Source of the DNA: an uncultured Micrococcales bacterium
GTDB taxonomy: Bacteria > Actinomycetota > Actinomycetes > Actinomycetales > Microbacteriaceae
NCBI GenBank assembly: GCA_903824455.1
Contig: CAIJWY010000106.1
Coordinates: forward strand, 1-7,721
Length of the DNA: 7,721 bases
Reading direction: 5' to 3'
Within the stretch, counting starts at the first letter, position 1, and every line of letters begins with the position of its first letter. Shown piece after piece: positions 6,405-7,721 of this stretch. The notes beneath the pieces were generated by a model that saw only the letters and a program-made list of their open reading frames with translations, had not been told where the DNA came from and did not search any database. The translations under genes and the position numbers were made by a program.

Positions 6405-6995
6405 ATGTCTTTGTGGGCAGAGCTTCGCACCATTCCTAATCTCCTTAGCTTGCTTCGATTGGCGTTAGTGCCGGTCTTTCTTTACCTGATTCTTGCCGAT
6501 TACCCGTTGCTAGCTTTTTTGGTCTTGGCACTGGCCTCGTTTACCGACTGGCTCGATGGTTATTTGGCTCGAAAGTTAAACCAGGTAACTCGCATCGGTG
6601 CGCTACTTGATCCCGCGGCCGACCGCCTCTATATTTTTGCAACGCTAATTGGTTTGGCGATTACCGGAGCGATTCCAGCCTGGCTTCCGGTGGTTGTGAT
6701 CGGTCGAGATCTCCTGTTGGTGTTTACCATTCCGGTTCTTGCCAGTCGCAATTTCGGCCCGCTACCGGTGCACTTTGCCGGTAAGGCAGGAACCTTTGCC
6801 CTGCTCTACGCTTTCCCGCTGCTACTGCTAGCCGATTGGTGGCAGGCGGCCAGTTTCACGATTTTGCCAATCGCTTGGGCGTTCGCGCTCTGGGGCGTTG
6901 GACTCTACTGGTATGCCGGTTTCCTGTATCTGAAACAGGTTTTCGCATTGGTGAAATCGACGCCGAAAATTTACGCTAAATTAGATAAATCATGA
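6405..6995 (+). CDS. CDP-alcohol phosphatidyltransferase (PgsA-like; PGP or cardiolipin synthase)
   Basis: A 196-residue integral membrane enzyme of the CDP-alcohol phosphatidyltransferase family. The full signature D-x2-DG-x2-AR-x8-G-x3-D-x3-D is present as Asp48, Asp51, Gly52, Ala55-Arg56, Gly65, Asp69 and Asp73; the aspartates bind the metal ions and CDP-diacylglycerol. Several hydrophobic segments, around 20-46, 75-90, 92-112, 128-145 and 150-180, fit the six-helix fold. The N-terminal IPNLLSLLRL is typical of PgsA and of the related cardiolipin synthases. The reaction is probably phosphatidylglycerophosphate synthesis from CDP-diacylglycerol and glycerol-3-phosphate. However, its place beside the garA-like gene matches Rv1822 (pgsA2) of mycobacteria, whose exact role is less clear, and actinobacterial cardiolipin synthases belong to the same fold. 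I therefore leave the gene symbol empty. The stop overlaps the FHA gene by 4 nt (ATGA). Confidence 0.88.
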   Translation: MSLWAELRTIPNLLSLLRLALVPVFLYLILADYPLLAFLVLALASFTDWLDGYLARKLNQVTRIGALLDPAADRLYIFATLIGLAITGAIPAWLPVVVIGRDLLLVFTIPVLASRNFGPLPVHFAGKAGTFALLYAFPLLLLADWWQAASFTILPIAWAFALWGVGLYWYAGFLYLKQVFALVKSTPKIYAKLDKS

Positions 6996-7429
6996 GCTCA
7001 CCTTCCGACCCAAACAACAGCGAAGACGTTACGTCTACGCAGCGTTTCGCTGAGGATTTCGTTGATGATTCGAAAGACGGACTAGACGAAGAAGAGCTCG
7101 CCGCGGTTGCGTCACTGCCATCGGGTTCGGCGCTGCTGATTGTTAAGCGCGGTCCAAGCGAAGGCTCGAGGTTCTTGCTTGATGTGGACTTGACCACGGC
7201 CGGCCGCCACCCAAATGCAGAGATCTTTCTCGACGACGTTACGGTTTCGCGAAAGCACGCTGAGTTCAGTAGAAACTCTTCCGGCTTTAGTGTGACCGAT
7301 CTCGGTTCGTTGAACGGAACCTACCTAAATGGCGCTCGTGTTGACTCCTCAGCACTTACCGATGGCGATGAAGTTCAGGTTGGCAAGTTTCGGCTAACTT
7401 TCTATTCGGCCAGCGCCGGGCAAGCATAG
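6992..7429 (+). CDS. garA: FHA-domain switch protein, GarA/OdhI type
   Basis: A 145-residue cytosolic protein matching GarA of mycobacteria and OdhI of corynebacteria. An acidic, probably unstructured tail (1-42) precedes the conserved LPSGSALLIVKRGP and the FHA domain (about 47-138). The FHA phosphothreonine-binding residues are visible: Gly71-Arg72, Ser86-Arg87 with His89, and Asn108-Gly109-Thr110 in SLNGTYLNG. In the known proteins the unphosphorylated form binds and inhibits 2-oxoglutarate dehydrogenase and tunes glutamate metabolism. Phosphorylation of an N-terminal ETTS motif by Ser/Thr kinases makes the tail bind its own FHA domain and releases the target. Here that motif is altered (TSTQRF, residues 14-19), leaving Thr16 with Phe at +3 as the likely phosphoacceptor. 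ATG 6992 overlaps the pgsA stop, with no clear ribosome binding site, so it is translated by coupling. The stop lies 2 nt before the MerR gene. Family assignment is strong; the regulatory detail is inferred. Confidence 0.9.
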   Translation: MSSPSDPNNSEDVTSTQRFAEDFVDDSKDGLDEEELAAVASLPSGSALLIVKRGPSEGSRFLLDVDLTTAGRHPNAEIFLDDVTVSRKHAEFSRNSSGFSVTDLGSLNGTYLNGARVDSSALTDGDEVQVGKFRLTFYSASAGQA

Positions 7430-7431
7430 CC

Positions 7432-7721
7432 ATGGGTGCTCGTCCAACTTCGATCGCAGAAGCGAGATCTTCCAAACTTTTCACAATCGGCCGAGTGCTA
7501 TCAATCCTTGAATTTGATTTTCCCGAACTAACTAATTCAAAACTCCGTTTCTTGGAAGATCAGGGTTTGGTTACACCTCAGCGAACCGATTCCGGTTATC
7601 GCAAGTTCACCGAGGAAGACATCGATCGCCTTCGAATCATTCTCGAGTTGCAGCGCGACCAGTACCTACCGTTGAAAGTTATTCGAAACTACCTAGACGA
7701 ACTCGACGCCGGAAAGTCACC
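7432..7721 (+). CDS. ftsR: MerR-family transcription regulator, FtsR (Rv1828) type, 5' part
   Basis: The first 96 codons of a MerR-type DNA-binding protein that continues past the window end. After a short N-terminal tail, the helix-turn-helix begins at FTIGRVLSIL (17-26), then DFPELTNSKLRFLEDQGLVT (29-48), the wing with SGYRKFTEEDIDRLR (54-68) and the YLPLKVIR segment (78-85). The phrases SKLRFLEDQGL and YLPLKVIR are close to those I know from Rv1828 of Mycobacterium tuberculosis and FtsR of Corynebacterium glutamicum; FtsR activates ftsZ expression. Its position directly after garA is also the conserved actinobacterial order. The start is ATG 7432, 2 nt after the FHA stop, with only a weak CCGGG at 7416-7420 upstream, suggesting coupled translation. 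The effector-binding C-terminal part is not visible, so any ligand cannot be discussed. Family confident; the target promoter is inferred from relatives. Confidence 0.88.
   Translation, partial: MGARPTSIAEARSSKLFTIGRVLSILEFDFPELTNSKLRFLEDQGLVTPQRTDSGYRKFTEEDIDRLRIILELQRDQYLPLKVIRNYLDELDAGKS

Noticed and set aside
7197..7206. CGGCCGGCCG palindrome in the FHA gene
   Set aside because: Ten GC-only bases in a fairly GC-rich coding sequence are expected by chance; no T-run follows, so it is not a terminator.
1..7721. A novel defence, mobile or secretion system
   Set aside because: Every gene in the window belongs to a well-known housekeeping family in a familiar actinobacterial order; nothing visible supports an undescribed system.

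Overview
This window is a dense, one-strand block of housekeeping genes from an actinobacterium. The gene order is parA - scpA - scpB - rluB - aroH - tyrA - cmk - der - tRNA-Pro - pgsA-like - garA/odhI-like FHA gene - ftsR-like MerR gene. The actinobacterial assignment rests on this order, on the DCQPS form of the ParA Walker B motif, on an FHA protein closely resembling GarA/OdhI, and on an FtsR-type (Rv1828-like) regulator beside it. By eye the base composition is only a little above half G+C and spacing is extremely tight. I infer a small-genome member of the Microbacteriaceae, such as the freshwater Luna-type lineages; this is an inference, not a proven placement.

Layout. Positions 1-1933 hold chromosome-organisation genes: the 3' part of an orphan ParA-type ATPase, then the condensin partners ScpA and ScpB. 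Positions 1908-2714 encode a 23S rRNA pseudouridine synthase (RluB type). Positions 2717-4149 hold an aromatic amino-acid pair: an AroH-class chorismate mutase and a TyrA dehydrogenase with an ACT domain. Positions 4149-6298 hold cytidylate kinase and the double GTPase Der, a ribosome-assembly factor. A tRNA-Pro(GGG) gene lies at 6307-6380, 8 nt after der. Positions 6405-7721 hold a membrane phospholipid synthase, the FHA switch protein and the start of the MerR-family regulator, which runs off the window.

The genes are joined by overlaps (17, 11, 26, 4, 1 and 4 nt) or gaps of 2-24 nt. No stretch without a gene reaches even 30 nt. I see no terminator, no promoter, no insertion sequence, no CRISPR array and no mobile-element gene. 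The block reads as one or two long transcripts with heavy translational coupling, with the tRNA as a likely RNA-processing point. The functions span chromosome segregation, ribosome maturation, tyrosine/phenylalanine supply, CMP recycling, phospholipid synthesis, 2-oxoglutarate/glutamate control and cell-division regulation, that is, a growth-linked set.

I do not find a new biological system here. The points most worth a second look are the altered phosphoacceptor segment of the GarA/OdhI-like protein, the collapsed pgsA-garA junction, the uncertain reaction of the pgsA-like enzyme, the tRNA inside the operon, and two inverted repeats inside coding sequence.
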